NCBI RefSeq assembly: GCF_022605165.1
Contig: NC_063079.1
Span: 196,001-260,000, forward strand
Reading direction: 5' to 3'
DNA from: Purpureocillium takamizusanense
Taxonomy: Eukaryota > Ascomycota > Sordariomycetes > Hypocreales > Ophiocordycipitaceae
DNA: 64,000 nucleotides
The position numbers were made by a program, and so were the translations under genes. The notes under the pieces are model-generated. The model was not told where the DNA came from. It did not search any database and saw only the letters and a list, made by a program, of their open reading frames with translations. Shown here in pieces: positions 1 through 11,200 of this stretch (position 1 is the stretch's first letter; the number at the start of each line of letters is the position of its first letter).

Positions 1-2
1 GC

Positions 3-377
3 ACGAGTCCATCGGATGAAGAGCTTGAAATCCTGCTCCGTCGCTTCAACCAAGCCCACCTCTCGAGAGTATCTCGTATCTGCAGCATGTCAGCGTTGGT
101 AGCAAGAGTACATGCACGGGATGGAGTTTTATGTAAGTTCATTGGACGGTATATAATGCCGCACTTGGGTGGACTATTCGAACATCGGCCCTTGAGCATG
201 ATTGCAGACGCCGAGGCCATAAGGTTTTTACCCTCGCCGCGATCGTCATTCCGAGGCTGGGAGAAGTACAGAAGCAAGGAAGACGGACATGGTATTCGGA
301 CGGTCACATTGTGTGCGTTGTTACTGTCGATTGTCTTGACGATGCTGGCGGCGTATTGGCCGCTGTCGCAGTGGTGA
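3..377 (+). CDS. 3' end of probable FAD-dependent monooxygenase (possible meroterpenoid epoxidase), partial
   Basis: An open frame enters from the left edge and runs without a stop to the TGA at 375-377. The visible ~124 residues are a C-terminus: charged helical stretch, then IRFLPSPRSSFRGWEKY, then a hydrophobic segment (TLCALLLSIVLTMLAAYW) that is probably a membrane anchor close to the end. A C-terminal 'FLP.P' block followed by an anchor fits the FAD epoxidases of fungal meroterpenoid clusters (Pyr5/PaxM type), which epoxidise the prenyl chain before a Pyr4-type cyclase acts. The adjacent cyclase supports this. No FAD-binding motif lies inside the window, so the identity is inferred from position and weak sequence resemblance. 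Confidence 0.45.
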   Translation, partial: TSPSDEELEILLRRFNQAHLSRVSRICSMSALVARVHARDGVLCKFIGRYIMPHLGGLFEHRPLSMIADAEAIRFLPSPRSSFRGWEKYRSKEDGHGIRTVTLCALLLSIVLTMLAAYWPLSQW

Positions 378-1244
378 AGGCACCACAGCCATACTTCCAT
401 TGAGAGCTGAGGAGCTCAGCAGTGGGAATAGTGTCAAACAATTGGAGTTCTTACAGTTAAAATTCATTATGCCAGTCTGAATAGTGGGCTAGTTTCAGCC
501 AGTACAATTCTGCCGCGAACGCTTTCCATGGGCTCGTGGATAAAATTGTAAGAGTAGCACTATTTATTGACAGGCACATGTTCCTCTATTTCCACGCCCC
601 CAAGACCTGCAAAGCCTAAGCAGCCTACAGTGCCACACTATCCCTTACCGACCAGGCCTGGCAGCGCAATTGTGGTCGGGCAACCTTGCTGCAGGGCTGC
701 GGTCGCAGTTGAAGCCATTACGGGCTGGTATAGCAATTGAAGCCATCGCATGCTGCCGTAATTGAAGCCCGCGGGCTGCCGGGCTGTCGCGGCAACAGGG
801 CCCATCGCAGGGCACCTGGGTTGCTGCAAGCTGCTGCATGCCAGAGGGCATTATACGTGCGGCGGCGCGTACATGGCACTGTAACCCGCTGTGAGGCAGG
901 GGGTCTTGTTGGCTGTATAGTGCCTTGGGCGCGTGTCCAGGTCGTAAGATTTAGTATTATGTATACTGTATATGCCCACTAATGGCTGGGCTTCTGGTGC
1001 GTGGAACTATCGTCTACAAATTTAGTTTTGATCGCCCAGTTGGTTGATATTGCTCAACTAAATGCATCCCACAAAATTTGGCGGGGTGCTGGGTCAAAGT
1101 CTAAGTACATATCGAGTCTTTGTGACAGCAGAGCTGGATTGGGCAGCTTCTTGCGAAATCCCACCCCGACACCCGAGCGCGCTGCGATGTCCTTGCTGAC
1201 CGTGTGTCGCCGGCATGTCCCCGCTGGCAAGCCGTAGCGCTGAA
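378..1244. other. Intergenic between partial monooxygenase and terpene cyclase
   Basis: Convergent 3' flanks of two genes. No supported gene. It contains a GC-rich patch (about 640-860) with three copies of TTGAAGCC at 709, 737 and 762, described separately. Confidence 0.5.
709..769. repeat. Three short direct repeats (TTGAAGCC)
   Basis: The octamer TTGAAGCC occurs at 709-716, 737-744 and 762-769 (spacings 28 and 25), embedded in a GCTGC-rich patch. The cause is unknown. It may be a remnant of a degenerate minisatellite or of mobile DNA. Confidence 0.4.
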
Positions 1245-2043
1245 TTACATGCTCTTTTTCTTCTCTGCCGCGGGCTTCTGTGCTTCGTATCGGCGAACAA
1301 ATCGCAGGCAGATGCCATAAGAACCGTCCACAACGAGGAAGAAGCAGACGAACCAAATGTACAACGGCTCACCCATGAATTCGTGGTCCGCTCTCCAATA
1401 TCTATACCGAATGATGTCCTGAGGGATAAGGACAAGAGAACCGAAAAAACGAGAGAACCTGGCATACAGAATGAGTATTCGGGCTTCCAGCGTCAGTCAA
1501 CACCGTGCTGTAAAGTCGTTAGACTTACCACAGCAAGTACGACGTTCCCCGGGAGCTCCCCCGGCACACCAGTTGACATAGACCGCCAACACTTAGCAGT
1601 AGCTGGCAGCCGTATGCACTCAAGGCCTGGGCGAGCGTAGGTCCGATCTGTTTGGCAAGCGCCAGATGTCCGGTTGTCCAACCTGCGACACAGACAATGA
1701 AGATTAGAGGAAGGTTCCTCTGTACCAATGGCGCGTGTGCCCATTCCCTATGGGCGTTCTTGACGGCGGTGTACATGACGCCGCAGTTTAGTATAAGGCC
1801 TATACAATGAATCCACATTTGCATGCCGCCGAGCGGGTAGATCAGAGCGTATGTCAATTCCCAGGCAAAATTGCAGCATAGCGGCATCAAGGCCATGCCA
1901 TAGGTTTGATCTTTTAGGGACTTATAGATCATGCCGACATAATTCGTCGTCCAACCAACGCCCATCAGTAGTTTGCAAATCTCAGCAATCCAGGCGACAT
2001 CACGGTACTCCGGGGGGGCTCGTGACACGTCGGCGATGTCCAT
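1245..2043 (-). CDS. Integral membrane terpene cyclase, Pyr4/PaxB type
   Basis: Two exons on the minus strand, 2043-1529 and 1458-1245. The intron of 70 nt starts GTAAGT, ends CCAG, and joins TG|G to give a Trp. The product is 242 aa, the usual length for Pyr4-family cyclases. Several hydrophobic helices are visible. The block LCCNFAWELTY carries the conserved acidic residue Glu62, and FFLVVDGSYG carries Asp216, corresponding to the two catalytic acids of Pyr4. CRGSSRGTSY before the splice is also family-typical. Known role of the family: protonation of the terminal epoxide of a prenylated aromatic or pyrone and polyene cyclisation in the membrane. It is divergent from the UbiA gene across about 0.9 kb. 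Confidence 0.9.
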
Positions 2044-2964
2044 TGTTGCGTAATGTCTGTTTGTGTCTGGGCTGTTGGACTGTTTGTTGAATGGATGTCG
2101 AATATGGTGAAGGTTTCGAACATAAAAGAGTCTGCTGCATTAATACAATTGCGATCAGCGTAGGCGTTTCTCAGGGCTTCTATACTCGCCGTATTTTAAA
2201 CGAACGGTAGCAATAGCGTCGTCCGTGTTCGCGAAGCCAATCACATCGCGCGACACGTCGGAAGGTGAAGAGCTCGTAAGATGCCCGGTTCGTCCCACAC
2301 CGGTATTGCGAAAATGCGCCGTCGAGTGGTATTGTGAGACATTCTCGGAAGCTAAAAGAGAGCTGACCGCGGGTCAGTCGACAAACATGGCCCCAACCGC
2401 CAGACCTACGTATCCACCAGCGTGCCATTGATCGCCGCACATGTGGTACCGTGGGGGGCAGGCAGGGTACGACTGGGAGACCGATGACAACCTACTGGAT
2501 AGATGATCTGAACATGCGCAGCGTGTATGGAGATAGTCCTCTCATACGTTGCCACCAAGGAATCGAAGACGCTCCTATAATGGTGCATCGTTCATTTCAA
2601 GGCAGATCCTCCCATGCATTGGATCCACCATACAATAGGATGCCAGCAACAGGATCGTGTCTGCGACGGAATAGATACTGAATCAAAGTACCGGACAACT
2701 AGTCTCCTAATCAACGCCACCATCGCCTTGGGACTGGCATTCCACACAGTGTCCTTGGCTTAGGGCCAAACCGCAAATGAGTCGCAAGGTAGCCGGGGAC
2801 TGTGTTCATGGATACGGATAGCCGACAATACCATTATATGAAGTCCGGTTAGTCCTCTGGCATCATATGCGGCGTTCAGTAGCCAAACTTTTACATCCAT
2901 CCGCGGCGAACGATATTCATCCAGTTGACAGATTTGATCGCACCCATCGTCCAGCATAGCCGCC
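2044..2964. promoter_or_regulatory. Divergent promoter region between terpene cyclase and UbiA genes
   Basis: About 0.92 kb separates two divergently transcribed cluster genes, so both promoters must lie here. I see no open frame with coding character and no certain motif. Confidence 0.5.
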
Positions 2965-4077
2965 ATGGCGAATAGACAGCTGCTTCGCAATCTACTCAAC
3001 CTTTCCCGATATGATAAATACAATCCCGTCTTTACCACATTTGCCGGGGGTAAGATTTGAATGTGCTTTCATGTTCGTACTGGCCAGTGTTGACGGAAGT
3101 TGAGAGCAGCATGGTCCGCGTTGTTAGCCGGAGCGGCTCAACTGGCAGATCAACGTGTGACTGTGTCGCCCGCATTTATCTTTCGGCAAACTGCATTATC
3201 CATCCTTGCAGCCTACTTGTTTTGTGGTGCGGGCATGGTTTGGAATGACTGGGTTGATCGCACCATCGATGCCAATGTTGCCCGAACCAAGAACCGTCCC
3301 CTAGCAGCAGGCATAGTCACTACGACCGAGGCATTCTTGTGGATGGCGTTTCAAGCAATCCTAGCTTTGGTCCTACTCTATAACACATTGGATGGAAAGG
3401 ATGTGTAGGCACCCCACCCTGTCTTCTCTATCCTTTCGCTTTTTCTTTCTCGCACCCCTCTCGCCATATGTTGTGGTCTTGTGGTAAGTGTTCAATCTGA
3501 CTCTGGCGTGTATAGATGGAAGCATTTCATCCCCGTCGCGTTGGCCTCAATACTCTACCCCTTTGGGAAACGTCCATTGGCTCGAAGGCTTTGTATCTAC
3601 CCACAATACATACTGGCCTTCACCATCGCATGGCCGGCCGTTCCGGGCCGGGCTTCAATCTACGGCCACCAGGAGTCCTTCCTCGAGTCAGCCCGCCACT
3701 GCCTCACCCTTTGCTCCATGGTGTTTTTCTGGACCATATACTTGAACACGGCATACAGCTATCAGGATGTAGTCGACGATCGGAAGTTAGGAGTGAATTC
3801 ATTCTACAACATCGCAGGGGGACGGATTCACATGTTACTTGCACTACTCACCGCGCCTGTCATTGTATGTCTAGCGCTGTACATAAATACGTTTCATTCG
3901 ATATGGCTCTGGATAAGTTGGATGGGTGTCTGGATGCCCGTTTTGACACTGCAACTGGTGCGGTTTAGCGCGAAACAGCCCGGAAGCGGCGGGCCACTGC
4001 ACAAGAGCAACTTCATGCTCGGGGTATGGACAACTATCGCATGCGCTATAGAGGTGTACCTTAATAGCAAGGGCTGA
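2965..4077 (+). CDS. UbiA-family aromatic prenyltransferase
   Basis: Three exons: 2965-3049, 3107-3404 and 3516-4077 (introns 57 and 111 nt), giving 314 aa. The start is the ATG at 2965, giving MANRQLLRNLLNLSRYDKYN, followed by the family-typical FTTFAG and then WSALLAG. Two Asp-rich Mg/diphosphate motifs are present: NDWVDRTIDANV (about residues 75-86) and QDVVDDRKLG (about 211-220). Multiple membrane helices surround them. In meroterpenoid clusters such enzymes transfer a farnesyl or geranylgeranyl chain to the polyketide ring in the membrane. The GGPP synthase immediately downstream suggests GGPP as donor. All parts needed for activity appear intact. Confidence 0.92.
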
Positions 4078-5026
4078 TAGGCACTTTCTCTTAAAAGCTA
4101 TTAGTGGATTGATGAAATGAGGAGTCAGGGGTCATAATAAGGGTCGCCCTCTCGTTAGGTAGTCAATCAATCCGAGCCACACCACACATGCCAAAATGGA
4201 GTTCATATAACATGACTAATAATACTGCACAAGGACCACCCACATGTACCATCTTGCATCTAGCGATCTCTTTATTAATCATGTTAGAGGCTACGGGAAA
4301 CACGGCAGACGTCTGTCTCAACCGATCTATTAAGGGGTCGACGACAGACTTAGGACTAACATGTAGCTTTCAGGTTACCTAGCTTTGCTATTGCGAACAT
4401 AACGCGAAGCTTGCTAGCGTCGATTCTATCCGCAGACCGTCAACAATCCAGTTGCCCTGCACCGCACGTTATGGGCTCTGAGATAACATCAACTAAGTTC
4501 CTTGGTGCATACCTCCTGTTGAACCCGCTACGTGTCGGCGGTGAATAGTGCGTAATGGGTTACCCCCCAAAATAATAGCATATCTGTAAGCCTTGGAAGG
4601 TAATCACTCCGCACAAAAGAATACGGTTACAGTGTAGTGTGCATCCTTGATAATAATGAAGCCATCGTAGCAAGGGACAGGTCTTCCGTGACCCCCACAC
4701 AGTGTCCGGCGGGGGCTCTGCCGCGTGTCTCAGATCATCATGAGTACCAAGCGCATTCGAACTCCACTATTTGTACATCACCATGCCCCTGCGTGACGGA
4801 GGGGTTGTTCTTAGATGCCCAGGTATTTATTGGGACTGCGGCAGTAGGCTGTAGTATAAGTAACGCGTCCGCAAATGAGTTTACGATGACACCAGATCTA
4901 AACTGAAGCGGAGTCGTCCACACACCGGAACTGAGCGCACGTTCCATTGCCAGCAATCTATATATTTCTATTAACAAACCTCACACTACGCCTCAGCCAC
5001 CGCTCCTGCTTTCCTTGAAAATAATC
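4078..5026. other. Intergenic between UbiA and GGPP synthase
   Basis: About 0.95 kb with only short, non-coding-looking frames. It must hold the UbiA terminator and the promoter of the synthase. No motif is assignable. Confidence 0.5.
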
Positions 5027-6211
5027 ATGGAGAACGTGCCTTTGGTAGGCAAAGAGGTAGAGGCTCCGCCTGACTCGACACATTGTCTACAACAAGAAAA
5101 GGCAAGCCAGCGGCGAACGATCGTCCCTCAGACGAACCCCGAGCCTAAAACCAATGGAATGGCGTATATGGATACTAACGTTAATAAGCAAATCTTCGTA
5201 GATCATTCGTGCTCCACTCGACTATCTTCTTGATCACCCAGGCAAAGATATGAGGGGGAAGATGATATCAGCCTTCAATCAATGGCTCCGAGTTCCTAAT
5301 GAGCAGCTCGAAACTATCAAATCTATTGTTATGCTACTGCACAATGCGTCTCTGCTGTAAGTACGGTCTATACGAATCGACAGGTAATGGGCTGTGGTCC
5401 CTGATTCCCACTCTAGACTGGACGATATCCAAGACTCCTCGAAACTCCGTCGTGGAGTACCCGTCGCTCATAGCATCTTCGGAATTGCTCCGACCATCAA
5501 CTCTGCCAACTATGCATACTTTCTGGCTCAGCAAGAAGTACTGAAACTAGGAAGCCCACGAGCGTTTGAGATATTCACCGAAGAACTGCTGAACTTGCAT
5601 CGTGGACAGGGCATGGACATTTACTGGAGAGATGCGTCTATCTGCCCGACCGAGGAAGACTATTTTACCATGGTCTCAAACAAAACAGGCGGACTCTTCA
5701 GGCTGGCTATCAAATTGATGCAGTTGATGAGCAACACTGGCCGGTAAGGGACTACCCAGAGAAGGGCGACGTAAAAAGCCGTCTAACCACAGGGAACCAT
5801 AACAGAGACTACGTTCCCCTAGTCGACCTGTTGGGGGTTATGTTCCAGGTTCGGGACGATTATCTAAACTTGCAGAGCGACGCATATGCGAAAAACAAGG
5901 GATTTGGCGAGGACTTGACCGAAGGGAAGTTTTCCTACCCTATTATCTGCAGCATCCAATCGAACCCGACAAGTATCCAGCTATCTAGCATCCTAAAGCA
6001 GCGGACGATGGATGAAGACGTCAAATTACTCGCGGTGGGGTACATTGAGTCCAGCGGTGCATTCGAGAAATGTCGACAAAAACTCGCAGAGCTGGCTGCT
6101 AAGGCGAGAGAAATGGTACCGAACACTGGCTGCGATGCAGTAGAAGACGTCAAGTTACTTAACAACATGCTTTACATGATTGGGCTTGATAGTTGCGGCG
6201 TACCGTCTTGA
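5027..6211 (+). CDS. Geranylgeranyl diphosphate synthase
   Basis: Class I trans-prenyl diphosphate synthase making GGPP. Supported exons are 5202-5356, 5417-5743 and 5806-6211. The introns between them (60 and 62 nt) have clean GTAAG/AG borders. The third exon opens with the first Asp-rich motif [12 protein letters not shown], and the second motif region is [15 protein letters not shown]. The block [15 protein letters not shown] is typical of fungal GGPP synthases. The 5' exon is less sure: ATG 5027 gives [10 protein letters not shown], and an intron ending at TAG 5201 (from GT at 5057 or 5045, both in phase) links it to [10 protein letters not shown]. An in-frame stop right before 5202 confirms that an intron ends there. 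The position between UbiA and PKS indicates a dedicated C20 donor supply. Confidence 0.9.
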
Positions 6212-8249
6212 ACAGTCTGGCAATAGCTGATTCGGAGTTCTGGGAGAACCACATTTTCAACCTGGCAATGGCAATGGTTAATCGCAATGTTCTTATGTGG
6301 GCTATCCACCATGTCATGTCCTACTGGGTCTACCTAAGTGGTGATTGTCCCCTATATTGTACCGGAGGGCTAATCTCCAACGGGTCCGTGACACTTATAT
6401 GTTGACAAAGTATAGACTCACAAGCTCAGCACATCCTGTGCGGCTCAGACAACTGCAGCTCGTCAGGTGAAACGGGTCATGGGAGCACTTCGTATGTGGG
6501 TCGTTTCGGCCGTAGCATGTCAAACTTCAGTGTCTTCCGCAGGTGCTTCTTGAACCGTTCAAAGGACCCGTCCCTGGTAAGCCGACGTTGGACTGTGTCA
6601 TCAATATTAAATATCGGACAAATATCGAACTTTATTTCGCCACCTCAAAGATTCTACGGAGCAACGGGCAGGTAGTAACCGCACCGTAATGGCCAAGGAC
6701 ACGAAAGTTACGATACGTAAATCTGCGCTTCTGCCTAACTGAAGCACGGTTCCGGAATGGAGACGTGCCGCAGTTTTGACCGTTCTGACTTGGAGAGTAG
6801 TCCCAGTGAGATTCGACATTTGCAGACTTCATCGGAGAGTCTGTTTCGCCGTTTTACAGTCCGCGCAGGCTCTGCTCCTGCAGGTAAGTGTTTCATCGCG
6901 CAGGAACCAGATCTGGCGTCAGAGTATACCCGGTGTATAAGCCTTCGTGGATTTAGGGCTACTGTGTTATCGCATGGCATTCCTGTAACGATGTCCGGTT
7001 GCATCTCATATGGGGTTTATTCCTTAGGCAGATTGTTTATGACTAGTTGGCTACATGAGTTCTGACTGCCCTACTGCCACATACATACTACCGTAAAATG
7101 GTCATCCGGACTACTTGGAGCACTATCATACCGCTGTGCGTCATTAGTGGCTTGGGGTAACGGCAGAGAGAAAAGTAACTCGAGAATCTCATAGAAGTCT
7201 AGGCCGCGTGTGTGTCTGTTGTGGAAAGGATTGCTGACTGCACGGAACACGCACGTGTGACTATAATAGCGACTGAAGGAAGGTGATGGGCCAGATGCGA
7301 TTGGGCCGTTGCCATGAGTGGCCGTTTCGTAGTAGTCTGCGAATGTACCGGTCCTGAATGCCTTAAGCTATGCCAACTACAGGGGCTTCAGAACGGACAA
7401 GGACTATAGCAAGCTTCCCATGCATTTGATTAGAGGAATCATATTATTAGTTAATTGCAAATGTTTTCCCGTCTCGTTCCTAGATTTAGAATGCCTTCCG
7501 AAGCGGCGCTACTATGGAAATGTACATTCCCCCTCGGCATGGTCCATACGTTGAGCGGCAACCAACGAAAGCTACACATGGTTGGTTGGGTACACGGTGG
7601 GTCCCTTGTATTAAATTGAGCATTTGTCATTCAGTAAAGAGGCTAGGACTGTTGGACATAATGTTTCGCCCAGATCCTTGTGGCCTGACCGTAGGCCAGA
7701 GTTCCCTTGTCTTGCGCCAAGTCCAAGCCACCAGCTACGCCGTCGTGGTATCTAGACGTTCACAGTCGTGCTACAGTGTAGAGCGGCAATATAGCACTAC
7801 TGATCGACAGCCGAATACGGTCACATCCTCTGACCAGTGGTCGGGGCTTAGCACGGACTCGCGTTCATGCCGGGATATATGGGCAGATCACAAGGTCAAA
7901 TGTCCTATCGTCGTCTCAAGGACCTTGCAGTGGAGAATTGTAACGTCGCATTGCTAATGACGAGAGCTGAGCTACGTCCTAGGGCATGCGCCCGTCCGAC
8001 GGGTTGTGGCAATTGTAACTAAGTTGGTCGTTGCGATGTTCAGGGGCGTTAACTCTGATTCCGACCCAGCTCGATATAAACCACTCCGGGTCTCCTCCGA
8101 ATCTTCTCAAAGGCCATGTGTATAATTATCTGAAAGTTATTCGAGTCTCTCTACCACCCAAAAATGACCTATGCGCCTACACAACGCCTACATTCACGTG
8201 CTGCTTTTCTCCATTTTCACTCAACGCCCACGAAGTGAAGACCAGCACC
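6212..8249. other. Long intergenic region upstream of the PKS
   Basis: About 2 kb without a supported gene. Frames such as 7514-7957 show neither splice structure nor recognisable protein features. The PKS promoter lies at its right end. It may be decayed sequence. Confidence 0.5.
8075..8080 (+). promoter_or_regulatory. Possible TATA box of the PKS gene
   Basis: TATAAA lies 170 nt upstream of the PKS ATG at 8250, a plausible distance for a 5' leader of about 140 nt. Motif match only. Confidence 0.35.
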
Positions 8250-11200
8250 ATGCCTAAAGAATCGCTCTCCATGCTCATTTGCGGCTCGGTAATGCCAAGC
8301 CCAGATGTGGGTTATATGTCCCGTCTCCGCTCGAGCATTGTCTACGATCCGTTCCTGGTAGATTTGAAGCTTGCAATTACAGAACTGCCCGATCTTTGGG
8401 CTCTTCTTGTCGAGAATGAACCCACGCTGGAACGCGTCAACGGCTTGGCCTGTCTTCAGGCTTTGGCCGACTGGATGACATCCGGAAAAGTCTGCGACCT
8501 GACAACTGCCAATTATACATCAAAGAACATGCGAGCAACAGTCCTAACGGTTCTCAGTCATATTACGGAATACATGAGTTACTTGAACAGCCTTGAAGGT
8601 GGGGAGGAAGATGAGCACACTAAAGTCTTGAATGATGTCCGCGACGGAGGCGTCCAAGGATTATGTGTCGGGCTCCTCTCTGCTATTGCTATTGCTTGCT
8701 CGCAGAGGAAAACGGATATAGCAAGGAAAAGCGCCGTTGCTGTGAGATTGGCAATGTGCATTGGAGCGTTTGTTGACCTGCACGAAATGGAGTCTTCTGA
8801 ACCAACTGTCTGCTTCAGTGCGCTGTGGCCTTCGAGCAAGGCCAAGGGCGAAATAAAGAAAGTAGCGGCAGAGGTTCATGAACCCTTTGAAGACAAGCTT
8901 GCAAGCTTCCCTCAGGTCAGTACATTCGTACGTTGCACAAGTTGTCGCTAACTCGCTCGCGAACAGAGTTACGTTGGCGTCCGTATGGACGTCTGTAGCT
9001 GGACCATCACAGCACCCAAAGGGATGGCCAAGTCGTTGATGCGCCAACTCACTGCGGAGGGCGTCACAGCTAAGGAAATAGATGTTCAAGGCCGTTTTCA
9101 CCACTCGGACAATTACGCTACGTTCCGAAAGCTGGTAGGCATCTGTACATCCGTACATATGCTTCAGTTCCGAGATAGCCATCCGCTGGTGCCGCTGAGG
9201 CGGAATGATAGCGGAGACCTGGCGATGAAGGAGATGCCGCTCCACGAGATGGCGCTGCAGTGCATCTTAATCGAGAAGGCCGAATGGTATACCACCATGA
9301 CGCGGTCGGCGGCAGCAATGATTCAGGGAGCCGAGGTTTCCAGCGTCAAGGGCAAAGCCACGGTACTCGTCATGGGCTCAGTCGATTGTATTCCGCGGTC
9401 TATCATGGCAGCCTCTCCTCTCCAAGTCCTTCGCCCTTCCGGAGCCGGAAGGATGTACCATCGCTATCCTACTGACTCCATTGCTATAATTGGCATGTCA
9501 TGTCGATTTCCCAATTCGGAGACTCCGCAGAAGTTTTGGGATATACTCCAAGCCAAAAAGATAGCGAGCGTCCTGCCGGACACAGATTCGTTCGACGCTC
9601 GGTTTTTCGGCAACACTCCCCGCGAAGTCGAGTACATGGATCCGCAGCACCGACTAGGCCTTCATCTTGCCTACGAAGCCCTAGAATCGGGTGGGCATTT
9701 CAGTCCATCGTCTTCGGCGACGAAGGATATAGGCTGCTATGTCGGCATGTCTTCTTGCGACTATGACGACGAATCCAACTGCCGAGCCGCCACTGCATTC
9801 TCCTTCACAGGCACTGCGCGTGCCTTTGCGAGCGGCCGAATCACCCACTTCTTTGGCCTAACAGGTCCCTCTGAGGCAATTGACACAGCCTGTTCGTCCT
9901 CTGGGGCGGCAATCCATGCTGCATTGAAGGCCATCCAGTCGGGAGATTGTTCCATGGCCTTGGCTGGAGGAGTCAATCGAATGCCCGCCCACGGCAGGTC
10001 ACATGAAAACCTAGCCGCGGCCTCTTTCCTGAGCCCAACCGGGCACTGCAGACCATTTGACGCGACCGCAGACGGCTATCGACGGAGCGAGGGCGGAGGT
10101 TTCGTTCTGTTAAAGAGACTGTCGTCGGCAGTGGCGGACAACGACAGAATTCTCGGTGTACTGGCCGCCTCGGCTGTCAATAGCAGCAAAGGAAACCGGT
10201 CCATTACGCTGCCATCTTCGGAATCCCAATCCGATCTCTACAAGCATGTACTTCAGAGAGCGGGCATGCACCCATGTCAAGTGTCCTATATCGAGGCACA
10301 TGGAACTGGCACTCAGAAAGGCGATCCTATCGAGTGCCAAAGCATTCGACAGGTCTTTGGACAGAACCCTCAGCTGCAATTGCCGCGGCTACGACTCGGT
10401 TCAGTGAAGGGAAATATCGGTCACGGCGGGGGAGCGTCGGGCGTGGCTGCTGTGGTCAAAGTGTTGTTGATGCTGCAGCATCGGCTTATACCGCCCCAGG
10501 CCAACTTCGCGGTGCTCAACCCGGCCATTCCTTCATTGGAGGAGGCAAATATGGAGATCCCTCAACATCTGAGCCCTTGGGAAGGTTCCTTTCGGGCGGC
10601 GTTGGTTAATAATTACGGCGCGTCGGGGACCAATGTGGCCATGATTATGTGCCAGCCGCCGCGGACTCCATTCGAGCGGACCACCAGCGAGACAGCAAAG
10701 CCTCTTCTCTATCCGATTCTGATCTCGGCCCATTCTACCGCCAGTCTGCGACGGTATTGTTCGGCCCTTTTGCGCCTCCTTGAGACTCACCATGGTACCC
10801 TCGGAAACACATTGCTTCCGAGCGTTGCTTTTCAGCTGGCCCAATGCCAGAACCACTCCCTTGTGCATCGCATCACGTCTTCCGCCGGCTCATCAGACGA
10901 ACTGAGAGCTCTGCTCCGCACGACAATCGATCGTGACGACGCGGCACCATGGAAACCACGTGAAAATCCGAAGCCCGTGGTTTTCGTTTTCGCGGGGCAG
11001 ACTGGCGGTCGGCCTCTTCTCAGCCAGGAAGTGTACCAGGAATCGATCTTGTTAAGGCGCCATTTGGATCGATGTGACCGCGCCTTGCAGACCATTGGCC
11101 TTCACAGCATCTTCCCTTACATATTCGAGGCGGACTCTATCTTTGATCTCGTTACTCTTCACTGCATGTTGTTCTCCTTGCAGTATTCAGTTGCCTCGTC

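Noticed and set aside
5164..5201. 38-nt intron in the GGPP synthase with a perfect TACTAAC
   Set aside because: Too short for a fungal intron and it leaves the downstream exon out of phase. Donors at 5045 or 5057 are in phase.
7514..7957. 147-codon frame upstream of the PKS
   Set aside because: No conserved motif, no splice context, unbiased codon use. Treated as noise.
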